Assembly: GCF_937890665.1 (NCBI RefSeq) | Contig: NZ_CALADU010000222.1 | Location: 1-12,580 of the forward strand | Direction of reading: 5' to 3' | Origin: an uncultured Subdoligranulum sp. | GTDB lineage: Bacteria; Bacillota_A; Clostridia; Oscillospirales; Ruminococcaceae | Length of the DNA: 12,580 nucleotides | Shown here: piece by piece, positions 12,408 through 12,580 of the stretch | Layout of the letters: each line of letters starts with the position of its first letter | Position numbering within the stretch: the stretch's first letter is position 1 | The notes under the pieces: generated by a model | Database searches by the model: none | What the model was told of the DNA's origin: nothing | The model's input: the letters and a program-made list of their open reading frames with translations, nothing else | Made by a program: the position numbers and the translations under genes

Positions 12408-12580
12408 TCAAGGCTCTACCCGCACCGTCAGGCGGGAGGCGTGCAGCCCACCGTGGTGTACCCGATTGTGGGCCACCACGGTCCGGGCAGAAGCATAGCC
12501 TTCCCGGGTGTTGCTGTTGGGGAAGATGAAATTCTTGGCGCTGGAGGTGACGGTCACCCGGATGCGGTGGCCTTTCCGGA
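12408..12580 (-). CDS. CocE/NonD-family hydrolase (X-Pro dipeptidyl-peptidase C-terminal domain), 3' end only
   Basis: Only the last 56 codons are in the window; the gene enters from the right edge and stops at TGA (12408-12410). The visible part, RKGHRIRVTVTSSAKNFIFP then NSNTREGYASARTVVAHNRV and HHGGLHASRLTVRVEP, matches the end of the jelly-roll C-terminal domain (PF08530) of CocE/NonD and Xaa-Pro dipeptidyl-peptidase proteins. In that family GHRIRV, SSNFP, NPNTG and the closing YHDxxHPSxLxLPV lie in this order. Such enzymes are serine alpha/beta hydrolases acting on esters, beta-lactam side chains or X-Pro peptides; the catalytic part is outside the window, so the substrate cannot be judged. 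A strong terminator follows it. Confidence 0.75.
   Translation of the reverse strand, partial: RKGHRIRVTVTSSAKNFIFPNSNTREGYASARTVVAHNRVHHGGLHASRLTVRVEP

Noticed and set aside
1..12580. CRISPR array, tRNA or rRNA genes
   Set aside because: I saw no regularly spaced direct repeats and no cloverleaf or rRNA-like sequence. The repeats present are hairpins or the single yhhN duplication.

Overview
The window looks like a chromosomal accessory region of a gut-type Clostridia genome, probably Oscillospiraceae/Ruminococcaceae. The signs are Gram-positive Shine-Dalgarno sites, a sortase-anchored BIG2 surface protein with Cys/His repeats, a BcrA-like ABC operon with a YxeA-like partner, and many intrinsic terminators. 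No species can be named from the sequence alone.

Layout. (1) 1-330: the 5' end of an IS200/IS605-type tnpA on the minus strand, with its Shine-Dalgarno-masking hairpin, an end-like palindrome and a bidirectional terminator. (2) 331-745: a decayed coding fragment. (3) 746-1615: an AT-rich gene for an FRG-domain protein. (4) 1759-4103, minus strand: an operon-like series of ABC ATPase, ABC-2 permease, YxeA-like protein (broken by one TGA) and a membrane-anchored HTH protein with a shortened C-terminus. (5) 4104-4929: a Gly/Ala-rich remnant and three terminator hairpins. (6) 4930-6850, minus strand: a YhhN/lysoplasmalogenase-family membrane protein (stopped early by TAG), an IseA-like lipoprotein, and a decayed second copy of the yhhN promoter and 5' end. 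(7) 6850-7387: a remnant and the luxR promoter. (8) 7388-11664, plus strand: a LuxR-type regulator with an extra N-terminal HTH, then a dyad, an extended -10 promoter, a multi-hairpin leader and a 937-residue surface protein. (9) 11665-12407: a hairpin-dense intergenic stretch with a second copy of the masking leader seen at the left edge. (10) 12408-12580: the 3' end of a CocE/NonD-type hydrolase gene on the minus strand.

How the genes may work together. The ABC ATPase, permease and YxeA-like protein recall peptide-antibiotic export/immunity operons (compare yxdLM-yxeA of Bacillus subtilis), but here the third gene is interrupted. The LuxR-type regulator lies directly upstream of the surface-protein gene. 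The dyad just before that gene's promoter is a plausible operator, giving a candidate regulator/adhesin pair.

The most interesting observations are the pair of homologous Shine-Dalgarno-masking RNA leaders at the two ends of the window, with compensating changes in the stem; the regulator/dyad/leader/surface-protein module, whose surface protein carries Cys/His repeats and a zinc ribbon outside the cell; and several minus-strand genes each broken by a single stop codon.
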